This document shows positions 1 through 5,829 of a stretch of DNA of 6,990 nt, one piece after another (position 1 is the first letter of the stretch; each line of letters starts with the position of its first letter). A model generated the notes under the pieces. It made no database searches and was not told the origin of the DNA. It saw only the letters and a program-made list of their open reading frames with translations. This stretch comes from an uncultured Bacillota bacterium (lineage in GTDB: Bacteria; Bacillota_I; Bacilli_A; RFN20; CAG-826), in the NCBI GenBank assembly GCA_946612055.1, contig CAMOEH010000009.1, positions 1-6,990 on the forward strand, in the 5' to 3' direction. Both the position numbers and the translations under genes were made by a program.

Positions 1-1061
1 AAGGCAAAAGGGCGCTTGCGTTCTTAGCCGATTATTTTCTTTGCTTTATTTTAGGGCTTGCCTCCTTCCATTTGATTGCTTATCCGATTGGGAGAGCGAT
101 CGTTGATGCAGAAGGGCAAGCCACTTCTTTAATCGAAGCCGAGACGGCTCGCGATAGCGTCTTATATGGCCATGGCCTCCTTCATTACGATTCCAACAAA
201 GAAACGATGAAGCCGGCTTCCTATTTAGCCAATTTGGAATACACGTGTCTGGTGTATTTATCGACTTGGATTGAAGATAGCCCCAATTCAAAATACGAAG
301 TCTTCTCTTCTTATTATGTTGGGATACTCCATGATGAAGCGGCTTTGGATTCTTTTTATGCTTCGTTAAATGAAAAAGCCTCTTTCTTGGTGAAAAAAGA
401 AGGGACGTGGCAATTAAAAGAGACTTACAAAGAAGAATTTGCCCCGGCGATTGATCCTCAAGATGAAATGGGGGAGCAGGGGAAGAAAGATTATAAAACC
501 TTCCAAGAGAAATTCTTCCTCAAAGGCTATTCGGTCATGCTTTCTTCGATTAACGAAAAAGATTTGGTATATGAAGGCGTTTCTTATGTGGAACAACAAA
601 AGATCGTTTCTTCCATCTTAAAACAGCAGCAAAATCTGATCCTTTATTGCGCCTTAGCCGCGATGTTTAATGCGTTGATGGCTTGCTTCTTCTTAATCCC
701 TATGGTTTCGAAAAACCGCAAGACATTAGGAATGATGTTTATGCGGCTTCAACGGGTGAGGATGGGCGATTTTACTTTGGTCAGCCGAAAAGATGTCTTC
801 CCTTATCTTGTTTATCAGATCGCGTTAAATATCTCTTCGTTGTTCTTCCTTCCCCTTCCTGTCCTTGGCTTCAATGAGCTATTCACGTTGACGACCCCGT
901 TATTCGTATCTTTGGCTTCCTTGGTCTTGGTTTTGGTATCGGGGATATTCCTTTTGGTCAATGGCTTCAATCGTTCGTTATTAGACATGATTACGGGGAG
1001 CATGCTCATAAGAAACGATCAACTCGATGAGATTTACCGCGCGAAAGGGTATGATTTCTAA
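1..1061 (+). CDS. RDD-family membrane protein, 5'-truncated by window edge
   Basis: The reading frame is open from position 3 to the TAA at 1059-1061, giving 352 visible residues. The true start lies before the window, so the TTG at 72 is not a credible start: it falls inside the first membrane helix. Visible residues 3-10 show the R-x6-D signature that opens RDD domains, followed by helix 1 (about 4-27). Then comes a polar extracytoplasmic stretch of about 185 residues rich in Lys, Glu and Tyr. Helix 2 is at about 212-235, a basic loop with RKTLG at about 239-243, and two more helices at about 267-290 and 297-320. A late Asp in NRSLLDMITG matches the last conserved RDD position. RDD proteins are integral membrane proteins; most lack a defined role, though some members have been linked to ion transport. 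The next gene, 2 nt downstream, is a paralogue in the same operon. The family call is fairly firm; the function is unknown. Confidence 0.8.
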   Translation, partial: GKRALAFLADYFLCFILGLASFHLIAYPIGRAIVDAEGQATSLIEAETARDSVLYGHGLLHYDSNKETMKPASYLANLEYTCLVYLSTWIEDSPNSKYEVFSSYYVGILHDEAALDSFYASLNEKASFLVKKEGTWQLKETYKEEFAPAIDPQDEMGEQGKKDYKTFQEKFFLKGYSVMLSSINEKDLVYEGVSYVEQQKIVSSILKQQQNLILYCALAAMFNALMACFFLIPMVSKNRKTLGMMFMRLQRVRMGDFTLVSRKDVFPYLVYQIALNISSLFFLPLPVLGFNELFTLTTPLFVSLASLVLVLVSGIFLLVNGFNRSLLDMITGSMLIRNDQLDEIYRAKGYDF

Positions 1062-1063
1062 TC

Positions 1064-2071
1064 ATGGATAAGCCTTTGGAAATGCAAAGGAACGAGATTC
1101 ACCTGGATTATTCCAGCGCGAAATTCCATCGACGCGTCTTCGCGAATCTTTTCGATTTCATGTTGTTCGCGATTATTTTTGTTTCCTTGTTCCTTGCTTG
1201 CCGGGGCATCGTTACCCATACCAAAGGATATCAAGATAACGCCGCCTTCCTTTTTGAAGCCAAAACCGAATCGGGCCTTTATGTGAAACGTGAAGATGAC
1301 GCCCAGGATATCGTGGCATCTCTAGATGGATATTCGGCTTCGATCAAAAGAATGGAAGCCAAGAAATCGATCGAGAAATTCTATACGTACGCCCTGTCTC
1401 ATTCTTCCGAAGAATCTTATGCGAAGATGAGCAAAGATTATGATGATTATCGCTTGAAAGAAGGATTTGGCTATCAAGGGGTTCCTTATTACGTAAAAGA
1501 CGGGGACCAAATCAAAGAGAACGAAGATTGCAAAGCCAATAACCAAACATGGTTTGAAAAGGTACACGCCCCCTTTATCAATGAGCATCTCCAAGGATTT
1601 TTGATCACCGAGATCGATGGTTATCTTGAAGCTACGAAAACGGAGACGATCTATTTGTTCGTAGCCGAGATATTGCCTTCTTATCTATTAGCAGGAATCC
1701 TCATCTATTTGATTCCTCCCTTGTTCTTGAAACGGGGAAGGATGACGTTAGGGAAAGCCATGTATCGCATCGGTTTGGCGGATAAAAGGCTTCTAGTTTG
1801 TCCTTTTCCTCGCTTTTTAGGTCGCTTTTTCATCTTCTATTTTGGGGAACTCGTTTTGTCCGTGTTCACGTTAGGGATCCCATATCTCGTTTCCTTTTCT
1901 TTGATGGCATTTTCCAAGAAGAAGCAGGGCTTTCCTGATTACATGCTTGGCTTATATGAGGTCGATTTAAGCAAAGACAAACTCTATTTTGATTACACCG
2001 AAATCCGTCTGAACGAGATTGGCGATGGCAAGAAAGCGGTGGAATTTGAAATGGAAAAGCCCATCGATTGA
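1064..2071 (+). CDS. RDD-family membrane protein with large extracytoplasmic insert
   Basis: This is a 335-aa membrane protein. The RDD signature R24-x6-D31 lies at the start of helix 1 (about 26-46). A hydrophilic stretch of about 150 residues follows (47-194, many Lys, Glu, Asp and Tyr), then helix 2 (about 196-222). The basic loop GRMTLGKAMYRIG at 225-237 matches the conserved TLGK element of RDD domains. A third hydrophobic block (about 252-283) and the FPDYMLGL segment (290-297, Asp292) complete the fold. A polar tail of about 35 residues ends the protein. The ATG at 1064 lies 2 nt after the stop of the preceding RDD gene, with a weak GAAAGGG upstream, so translational coupling is likely. 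The typical RDD domain has only a short loop between helices 1 and 2, so the insert is the distinctive part and may be an exported sensing or binding domain (inference). Substrate unknown. Confidence 0.83.
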   Translation: MDKPLEMQRNEIHLDYSSAKFHRRVFANLFDFMLFAIIFVSLFLACRGIVTHTKGYQDNAAFLFEAKTESGLYVKREDDAQDIVASLDGYSASIKRMEAKKSIEKFYTYALSHSSEESYAKMSKDYDDYRLKEGFGYQGVPYYVKDGDQIKENEDCKANNQTWFEKVHAPFINEHLQGFLITEIDGYLEATKTETIYLFVAEILPSYLLAGILIYLIPPLFLKRGRMTLGKAMYRIGLADKRLLVCPFPRFLGRFFIFYFGELVLSVFTLGIPYLVSFSLMAFSKKKQGFPDYMLGLYEVDLSKDKLYFDYTEIRLNEIGDGKKAVEFEMEKPID

Positions 2072-2078
2072 TTTTTTC

Positions 2079-2107
2079 TTGTCAGCGAAAGCAAATATTA
2101 CTATTAT
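2079..2107 (+). promoter_or_regulatory. Promoter of tRNA-Lys
   Basis: TTGTCA (2079-2084) and TATTAT (2102-2107) are separated by exactly 17 nt, a near-consensus sigma-A type promoter. Transcription would begin near 2114, about 15 nt before the mature tRNA end. The -35 box starts 7 nt after the stop codon of the upstream RDD gene. No convincing terminator separates that gene from the tRNA, so some read-through is possible. Confidence 0.75.
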
Positions 2108-2128
2108 TACTAGGCGTCAAAAGCGCAT

Positions 2129-2204
<76 letters not shown>

Positions 2205-2218
2205 AAATGATTCAAAAT

Positions 2219-2240
2219 CCTCGGGAAGCCGAGGTTTTTT
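2219..2240 (+). terminator. Intrinsic terminator after tRNA-Lys
   Basis: CCTCGG (2219-2224) pairs with CCGAGG (2229-2234) around the tetraloop GAAG and is followed directly by six Ts (2235-2240). It lies 14 nt after the CCA end of the tRNA and isolates the tRNA from the toxin-antitoxin operon downstream. Confidence 0.9.
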
Positions 2241-2302
2241 CTTTGTCCCATTCGCATGTATCGGGTTTTTGTGAAAGAACAGGCTAGATTGCACCCATTT
2301 TT

Positions 2303-2326
2303 CGTAATACAATGTCATACGAGGTG
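2303..2326 (+). promoter_or_regulatory. Likely operator/promoter and RBS of the toxin-antitoxin operon
   Basis: A 19-bp imperfect palindrome, CGTAatACAATGTcaTACG (2303-2321), matches at 7 of 9 paired positions about the central A at 2312. It contains TACAAT (2308-2313), the best -10 candidate before the antitoxin; no good -35 box is seen at 16-18 nt upstream. The ribosome binding site GAGGTG (2321-2326) starts at the end of the palindrome, 7 nt before the ATG. Antitoxins with a ribbon-helix-helix N-terminus typically bind such palindromes to repress their own operon, and a repressor here would cover the -10 box. The palindrome is seen in the sequence; its role as operator is inferred. Confidence 0.5.
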
Positions 2327-2333
2327 AAAGATT

Positions 2334-2552
2334 ATGGTTGTTTCGATCCGAATGACAGAAGAAGAGAAGGCATTGGCATCATCTTATGCCAAGATTCGTG
2401 GGATGAATTTAAGCGAAGCGATTAAACGTGCCTTTTTCGAAGAAATCGAGAACGAATACGATATCGCACTGGCGGATCAGGCGATGAAGGAGTACGAAAA
2501 AGATTCATCGACGATTTCCCATGAGGAAATGAGAAAGGCGCTTGGACTTTGA
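2334..2552 (+). CDS. RelB-type antitoxin (ribbon-helix-helix, DUF6290-like)
   Basis: This 72-aa protein is the labile antitoxin of a type II toxin-antitoxin pair. Residues 2-6 (VVSIR) form the predicted N-terminal beta strand. Residues 8-21 (TEEEKALASSYAKI) and about 26-38 (LSEAIKRAFFEEI) form the two helices of a ribbon-helix-helix DNA-binding domain. The acidic tail 39-72 (ENEYDIALADQAMKEYEKD, then a final KALGL) resembles the toxin-wrapping segment of the RelB/DUF6290 family. The ATG is fixed by GAGGTG 7 nt upstream. The stop overlaps the toxin start by 4 nt, so the genes are translationally coupled with the antitoxin first, the usual order. It would neutralise the downstream toxin and, as a dimer, probably repress its own promoter at the palindrome at 2303-2321. 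Length and composition are normal for the family. Confidence 0.9.
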   Translation: MVVSIRMTEEEKALASSYAKIRGMNLSEAIKRAFFEEIENEYDIALADQAMKEYEKDSSTISHEEMRKALGL

Positions 2553-2818
2553 TCTATCACGTTGAATATTTAAAATCCGTTCGGAAAACGCTTGAGAAAA
2601 TGGATAAATTCACAAGGCGAATCCTTTTCGAATGGATCGATAAAAATCTCGAAGGATGTACAAACCCTAGGGCTCACGGGAAGCCTCTAGCGGTGAATCG
2701 AACAGGGCAATGGCGATATCGCGTTGGTGATTATCGTATTATCGCCAATATCCAAGATGGCAAGCTTGTTATTCTCGTAATCGCGGTTGGCCATCGAAGT
2801 CGCGTTTATGACGATTGA
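2549..2818 (+). CDS. RelE/ParE-family toxin
   Basis: This 89-aa basic protein is the toxin partner. RelE-family toxins usually cleave mRNA in the ribosomal A site; ParE members instead poison gyrase, and sequence alone does not fully separate these activities. Features seen: an N-terminal strand (IYHVEYLKS, 2-10), a helical hairpin (about 11-34, ending in EWIDKNLEG), then PRAHGKPL (40-47) and the hallmark WRYRVGDYRIIANI (55-68). A final strand and GHRSRVY (81-87) supply His, Arg and Tyr residues that are candidate active-site groups by analogy with RelE-like mRNases. This end favours the RelE branch. The start is a TTG at 2549 inside the antitoxin stop (TTGA overlap), with AAAGG about 10 nt upstream. 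The family's usual start, M-Y-x-V-E-Y, supports it. A weak start on the toxin suits an excess of antitoxin. No truncation or frameshift, so the pair looks intact. Confidence 0.9.
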   Translation: MIYHVEYLKSVRKTLEKMDKFTRRILFEWIDKNLEGCTNPRAHGKPLAVNRTGQWRYRVGDYRIIANIQDGKLVILVIAVGHRSRVYDD

Positions 2819-2843
2819 GGGTATTAACTTCAATTCCCACGTT

Positions 2844-2868
2844 GCCGCCTTAGGGCGGCTTTTCTTTT
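2844..2868 (+). terminator. Intrinsic terminator after the toxin-antitoxin operon
   Basis: GCCGCC (2844-2849) pairs perfectly with GGCGGC (2854-2859) around a TTAG loop and is followed by TTTTCTTTT (2860-2868). It lies 25 nt after the toxin stop codon and closes the toxin-antitoxin unit, implying that the membrane-protein gene at 2913 needs its own promoter. Confidence 0.9.
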
Positions 2869-2885
2869 CCCCGATGAATCGCATT

Positions 2886-2905
2886 TGATATAGTTTCGGT
2901 GGAGG
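2886..2905 (+). promoter_or_regulatory. Possible extended -10 promoter and RBS for the 7-TM protein gene
   Basis: TG-A-TATAGT (2886-2894) fits an extended -10 element. There is no recognisable -35, and that region overlaps the previous terminator. Transcription would start near 2901, leaving a leader of only about a dozen nt that begins at the ribosome binding site GGAGG (2901-2905), 7 nt before the ATG. The short leader makes the promoter call tentative; the ribosome binding site is clear. Confidence 0.35.
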
Positions 2906-2912
2906 CAATCTT

Positions 2913-3575
2913 ATGAGAGCTTACATGGAATCCGCTTTTTACGTGATTTATCTTGTCTTTATCCTATTTGTCGGCATCTATTGCATGATCAAAGCAAAGA
3001 AGAAGCCTTTGTTCCTTTTTGGCTTAGCCTGCTTTATTCTCGGCTTTGGGGATGCTTTCCATCTTGTTCCTCGAGCCATTGGCTTATTTACCAAAACGTT
3101 AGATGAGCCTTCTACAACCTTGGCCATGTGGCTTGGAATTGGAAAATTGATTACCTCCGTCACGATGACGTTGTTTTATGGCTTGCTTTATCTATTCATT
3201 CATTCTTATTGCAAAAAGAAGCACATCCTTTGGCTTAATATCCTCACGGGGTCTTTGATTTTATCGCGCATCGTTTTGTGCGCTTTGCCCGGAAATCGCT
3301 GGCTAAGCAACGATTCTCCATTATCTTGGGGCATCTATCGAAATATCCCTTTCGTCCTTCTAGGAATTCTGGTGATTGTCTTATGTGCGTTATGGATGAA
3401 GGAAAAGCCATTCCGTCTTCTCTTCCTAGCAATCATTTTGTCCTTCCTCTTCTATCTCCCGGTTGTCTTGCTTGCTTCGAAATATACCTGGGTTGGCATG
3501 ATGATGCTTCCAAAAACGATCTGCTATATGTGGATTGGGGTGATGGGATATCTCGCTTCAAGGCAAAAGCAATAA
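2913..3575 (+). CDS. Seven-helix integral membrane protein of unknown function
   Basis: This 220-aa protein is almost entirely membrane embedded, with seven predicted helices at about 8-26, 33-53, 72-96, 104-124, 143-161, 167-188 and 194-215. I do not recognise a named family. Several polar or aromatic residues sit in or next to helices in motif-like clusters: GDAFHLVPR at 46-54 at the end of helix 2, R119 in helix 4, GNRW at 127-130 and WGIYRNIPF at 139-147 leading into helix 5. Such buried His, Arg and Asp residues suggest a functional site (enzyme, sensor or transporter) rather than a purely structural role, but no reaction can be assigned. The ATG at 2913 is chosen because GGAGG lies 7 nt upstream; ATG at 2925 is a poorer alternative. 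The gene stands alone between two terminators, so it appears monocistronic. There is no signal peptide distinct from helix 1. Confidence 0.8.
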   Translation: MRAYMESAFYVIYLVFILFVGIYCMIKAKKKPLFLFGLACFILGFGDAFHLVPRAIGLFTKTLDEPSTTLAMWLGIGKLITSVTMTLFYGLLYLFIHSYCKKKHILWLNILTGSLILSRIVLCALPGNRWLSNDSPLSWGIYRNIPFVLLGILVIVLCALWMKEKPFRLLFLAIILSFLFYLPVVLLASKYTWVGMMMLPKTICYMWIGVMGYLASRQKQ

Positions 3576-3582
3576 CGATAAG

Positions 3583-3622
3583 CAAAAGAAAACGCCTCCT
3601 TGCGGAAGCGCTTTCTCTTTTT
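3583..3622. terminator. Bidirectional terminator between convergent genes
   Basis: CGCcTCC (3593-3599) pairs with GGAaGCG (3604-3610) around a TTGC loop, with one internal mismatch. The flanking A-rich side (3584-3592) and the T-rich side (3611-3621) extend the stem and give a T run in both directions. It sits between the 7-TM gene (stop at 3575) and the - strand lipoprotein gene (stop at 3631-3633), so it can end both transcripts. Confidence 0.8.
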
Positions 3623-3630
3623 AACCGTTC

Positions 3631-4203
3631 TTATTTATAAGAAATGGTGATCTTGTCGTTGATCTTGCTCTCGTTTTCGATCTTGTTGCCCATGATCTCG
3701 AGATTCATCGACATTTCAAAATTGGTGACGGAAGAGGTGAGGAATCCGTATTTGTCGAATTGTGTGGTTCCGCTTCCTTTGACCTTCATGGTTTGGCCTT
3801 CGGAAGAGATATCAGCATCGAGTTTGACTTCAATCTTGAAAGGGTTCACATAATAGGTGACATCGGCTTCGACGCCTTCTGGGAGCTCTCCCATCGCGGT
3901 CCCCTCGCCATTAGCGGCTTCTTTGTCGTTGACCGTGAGATATTCCATATATTCGTCGGCCTTTTCGTCTTCGCTGGTCCATCCGTCTTCACCGAAGGTG
4001 TATTTGATGGTTCCTTTTTCCTTCTTGGCCTCTCCTGCCATGTTTTCATCAACGTCATAGGTGAGGGTGGCGCTGGTGTAGGTGTGGTCTTCAACAGCTT
4101 GAGCTTGTTTGTTGAATTCTTCTTGGGTGACTTTGGTTCCGCCGCAAGAGGTGAGGATGAGGGTTGCCGACAAAGCGAGCAACGTTTTGGACAGATGTTT
4201 CAT
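3631..4203 (-). CDS. Small lipoprotein of unknown function
   Basis: This 190-aa protein begins with a lipoprotein signal peptide: basic MKHLSK, a hydrophobic core and the lipobox LTSC with Cys20 as the lipidated residue. It should be exported and anchored on the outer face of the cytoplasmic membrane. The mature part (171 aa) is acidic and lacks membrane helices. It reads as alternating beta strands (for example YTSATLTYDVDE, KGTIKYTFGE, VTYYVNPFKIEVKLDA and FEMSMNLEIMG), which suggests a single beta-rich domain. A lipid- or ligand-binding half-barrel of the LolA/LppX kind is conceivable but unproven. There is one Cys after processing and no catalytic motif. The ATG (CAT at 4201-4203) has AAAGGAGA at a good distance (complement of 4211-4218). 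The gene is monocistronic, convergent with the 7-TM gene and divergent from the transporter gene at 4397. Lipoprotein status is firm; the role is unknown. Confidence 0.88.
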   Translation of the reverse strand: MKHLSKTLLALSATLILTSCGGTKVTQEEFNKQAQAVEDHTYTSATLTYDVDENMAGEAKKEKGTIKYTFGEDGWTSEDEKADEYMEYLTVNDKEAANGEGTAMGELPEGVEADVTYYVNPFKIEVKLDADISSEGQTMKVKGSGTTQFDKYGFLTSSVTNFEMSMNLEIMGNKIENESKINDKITISYK

Positions 4204-4210
4204 TAAGAAA

Positions 4211-4232
4211 TCTCCTTTACGGCGTTATTGTA
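4211..4232 (-). promoter_or_regulatory. Candidate -10 box and RBS of the - strand lipoprotein gene
   Basis: On the - strand, TACAAT (complement of 4227-4232) lies about two dozen nt before the start codon, and the ribosome binding site AAAGGAGA (complement of 4211-4218) follows. At 17 nt upstream of the -10 the hexamer is GCCACA, only a half match to TTGACA. The -10 and RBS are good; the -35 is weak. Confidence 0.5.
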
Positions 4233-4300
4233 AACGATTTGCATTGAGTTGTGGCATTTTTTTACATTTCTTTTATCAGAGTAACTTCTCTTTCTTTTCG

Positions 4301-4389
4301 TAGAGGGAGTAGGTATACTCTTGCTTGCGATAACTTCGCCGCGGAGTTCGGCCTCTAAATCCTTCGCGAAACAAAATAAAACCAAGGAG
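4301..4389 (+). promoter_or_regulatory. Structured 5' leader of the VUT transporter gene; candidate riboswitch or attenuator
   Basis: The 193-nt gap between the divergent lipoprotein and transporter genes holds a foldable leader. TAGAGG (4301-4306) pairs with CCTCTA (4352-4357) and encloses two hairpins. One is GAGT/ACTC (4307-4310 with 4317-4320, loop AGGTAT). The other is AACTTC/GGAGTT (4332-4337 with 4343-4348, loop GCCGC). Downstream, TCCTT (4360-4364) can pair with AAGGA (4384-4388), which covers the ribosome binding site AAGGAG of the ATG at 4397. VUT/YhhQ genes are known targets of preQ1 riboswitches, so ligand-controlled initiation is plausible. However, the conserved preQ1-I core is not present and I cannot match classes II or III by eye. 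A competing reading is that TATACT (4314-4319) is the promoter -10, in which case the first stem would not be transcribed. Confidence 0.35.
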
Positions 4390-4396
4390 AAAAACA

Positions 4397-5176
4397 ATGA
4401 AAGAAAACAAAGTTTCTTTTGTTTCACGCATAAAGGCTTGGGGCAAAGAGACGGAATTGCTCCTTAGGTCCATCCCTTCTCCGGCGGTGGCCCTTTTCGT
4501 TATTTCCGTCATCTCGATGAACCTTTTGGCCAACAAGACATTGGTCCAAAACGACATCATCGCCATCGATGGAGGGATCCTCGTCAGTTGGCTTTCCTTC
4601 CTTTGCATGGACATCGTCACCAAGCATTTCGGGCCCAAAGCATCAACAAGGATGTCTTTATTCGCCTGCGCGGTTAATTTGTTGATGTGTTTGATCTTCT
4701 ATTTGGTCTCCATCATTCCGAACAAAGACACCGATTATTCGGCCTTCAATTCGATTTTCGGAGGCACGTGGTTCATCCTTCTATCTTCGACAGTCGCCTT
4801 CGTCGCTTCGGCCTTGATCAACAACTTCACCAATTTCGCGATTGGGAAAGCCTTTAAGAAGAACCCCGATGGCAAGCTCGCTTTCTTTTGCCGTAGCTTC
4901 TTCTCTACTTTCTTAGGTCAATTCTTCGATAACCTTATCTTCGCGATGCTGACCTTTATGGTGTTCGCCCCAATCTTCTGGGATGGCTTCCGCTGGACGT
5001 TCCTGCAATGCGTTACTTGCTCTTTGCTTGGAGCGGGATTGGAGTTAGCAATGGAAGTCATCTTCTCGCCTTTTGGCTATTTCGTCTGCCGAAGGTGGAA
5101 AAAAGAAAACGTTGGGGAAGCTTATTTCCGATATTTGGAGGAGAAAAACAATGCGGATTCTGATCACGGGGAGTAG
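4397..5176 (+). CDS. VUT/YhhQ-family transporter, probable queuosine-precursor importer
   Basis: This is a 259-aa integral membrane protein of the VUT family (Vut_1, PF02592), whose E. coli member YhhQ imports queuosine precursors (preQ0/preQ1) for tRNA modification. Recognisable elements in order are NLLANK (42-47), a GG pair at 59-60, FLCMDIVTKHFGP (68-80, aligning with the FLATDLTVRIFGA segment of YhhQ), the conserved Asn-rich INNFTNF (141-147) and the signature STFLGQFFDNLIF (170-182, compare STLFGNVSDTLAFF in YhhQ). About six membrane helices span 27-232, between a basic N-terminal tail of about 20 residues and a charged C-terminus. Length is slightly above the usual 210-240. The start is set by AAGGAG (4384-4389), 7 nt before the ATG, in a leader that can fold over it. 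The 3' end overlaps the dehydrogenase gene by 26 nt. No queuosine biosynthesis genes are in the window, so salvage is inferred from family alone; the exact substrate is unproven. Confidence 0.85.
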   Translation: MKENKVSFVSRIKAWGKETELLLRSIPSPAVALFVISVISMNLLANKTLVQNDIIAIDGGILVSWLSFLCMDIVTKHFGPKASTRMSLFACAVNLLMCLIFYLVSIIPNKDTDYSAFNSIFGGTWFILLSSTVAFVASALINNFTNFAIGKAFKKNPDGKLAFFCRSFFSTFLGQFFDNLIFAMLTFMVFAPIFWDGFRWTFLQCVTCSLLGAGLELAMEVIFSPFGYFVCRRWKKENVGEAYFRYLEEKNNADSDHGE

Positions 5177-5810
5177 TTCGGGCATTGGGAAAGCGGTGGC
5201 TTTGAAATTCTTATCGAAGGGATTTGAAGTTCACGGCATCGATATTTTGCCTTCTTCTATCGAAAATCCATCCTATTTCCATCATCAAGGCAATGTGGTG
5301 GACATGGATCTTCCTCGTCTTGACCATCTTGATGTCCTCTTCCTTAATGCTGGAGTCCAGAATTCAGGAAAAGATATCGACATCAATTTAAAAGGAAGCA
5401 TGCGCGTAGCCGAATTCTATCAAGATTGCCAAGGGCTATCTTCAATTTTGTTTAACGCTTCCGCTTCGGCAAGGAATGGCTATGAATTCCCCGAATACGT
5501 TGCTTCGAAAGCCGGACTCGTCGGCTATATGAAAAATCTTGCTTGCCGCTTGGCTAAAAAAGGCGTCACGGTGAATTCGCTTTCGTTAGGAGGGGTATTG
5601 ACCTCTTCTAATGATCTCGTCATCAATGATCCCGATTCTTGGAAGAAAATCATGGATGTGACCCCATTGAAGAAATGGGCAAGTCTAGAAGAAGTGGCCG
5701 AATGGGTTTATTTCCTTACCGTCATCAATCGTTCGATGTCCGGACAAGACCTGCTAATCGATAATGGGGAAAACGATCTTAATTGCACTTTCGTTTGGCC
5801 CAATAAATAA
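5151..5810 (+). CDS. Short-chain dehydrogenase/reductase (SDR), NAD(P)-dependent
   Basis: This 219-aa cytoplasmic oxidoreductase is of the classical SDR type. The Rossmann glycine motif TGSSSGIG is at 6-13, and Asp31 at the end of the second strand suggests a preference for NAD(H) over NADP(H) (inference). LNAG at 65-68 is the structural NNAG-type motif. The active-site tetrad is visible as N79, a Ser in NASASA (S104 or S106), Y116 and K120 in the YVASK motif. The segment VNSLSLGGVLTS (141-152) and the late LIDNG (202-206) match the usual C-terminal half. It resembles 3-oxoacyl-ACP reductase-like SDRs but is shorter than their usual 240-250 aa, so the substrate loop is trimmed and the substrate cannot be named. 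The ATG at 5151 is chosen because GGAGGAG (5137-5143) lies 7 nt upstream and the glycine motif then starts at the normal place. It overlaps the transporter gene by 26 nt, so the two are co-transcribed. Confidence 0.92.
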   Translation: MRILITGSSSGIGKAVALKFLSKGFEVHGIDILPSSIENPSYFHHQGNVVDMDLPRLDHLDVLFLNAGVQNSGKDIDINLKGSMRVAEFYQDCQGLSSILFNASASARNGYEFPEYVASKAGLVGYMKNLACRLAKKGVTVNSLSLGGVLTSSNDLVINDPDSWKKIMDVTPLKKWASLEEVAEWVYFLTVINRSMSGQDLLIDNGENDLNCTFVWPNK

Positions 5811-5829
5811 ACCGGAATTATATTTCGCG

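Noticed and set aside
72..74. TTG at 72 as the start of the first RDD protein
   Set aside because: The frame is open to the window edge and the upstream residues contain the conserved R-x6-D motif and most of helix 1.
2023..2078. Terminator at the end of the second RDD gene (CGATGG 2023-2028 with CCATCG 2061-2066, then a T run)
   Set aside because: The loop would be about 32 nt and mostly coding sequence; the stem is only 6 bp. This is too weak to call a terminator.
2205..2910. Attachment-site duplication of the tRNA-Lys 3' end
   Set aside because: No copy of the tRNA 3' segment (TTCGAGTCC...CACGGTCC) is found downstream in the window, and there is no integrase.
3760..4206. Long open frame (148 codons) on the + strand opposite the lipoprotein gene
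   Set aside because: It is the antisense shadow of the - strand lipoprotein, which has a signal peptide, lipobox and good RBS. The + frame has no RBS and an implausible composition.
4301..4396. Canonical preQ1-I riboswitch
   Set aside because: The conserved loop (CTAGCTAC-type) and the AAAAAACTA tail are absent. Only the general layout and target gene fit, so it is reported as a structured leader and not as preQ1-I.
5073..5150. Extended N-terminus for the dehydrogenase from ATG 5073
   Set aside because: It would add 26 residues before the glycine motif that are read out of frame from the transporter gene. The ATG at 5151 has a strong RBS and puts TGSSSGIG at the normal distance.
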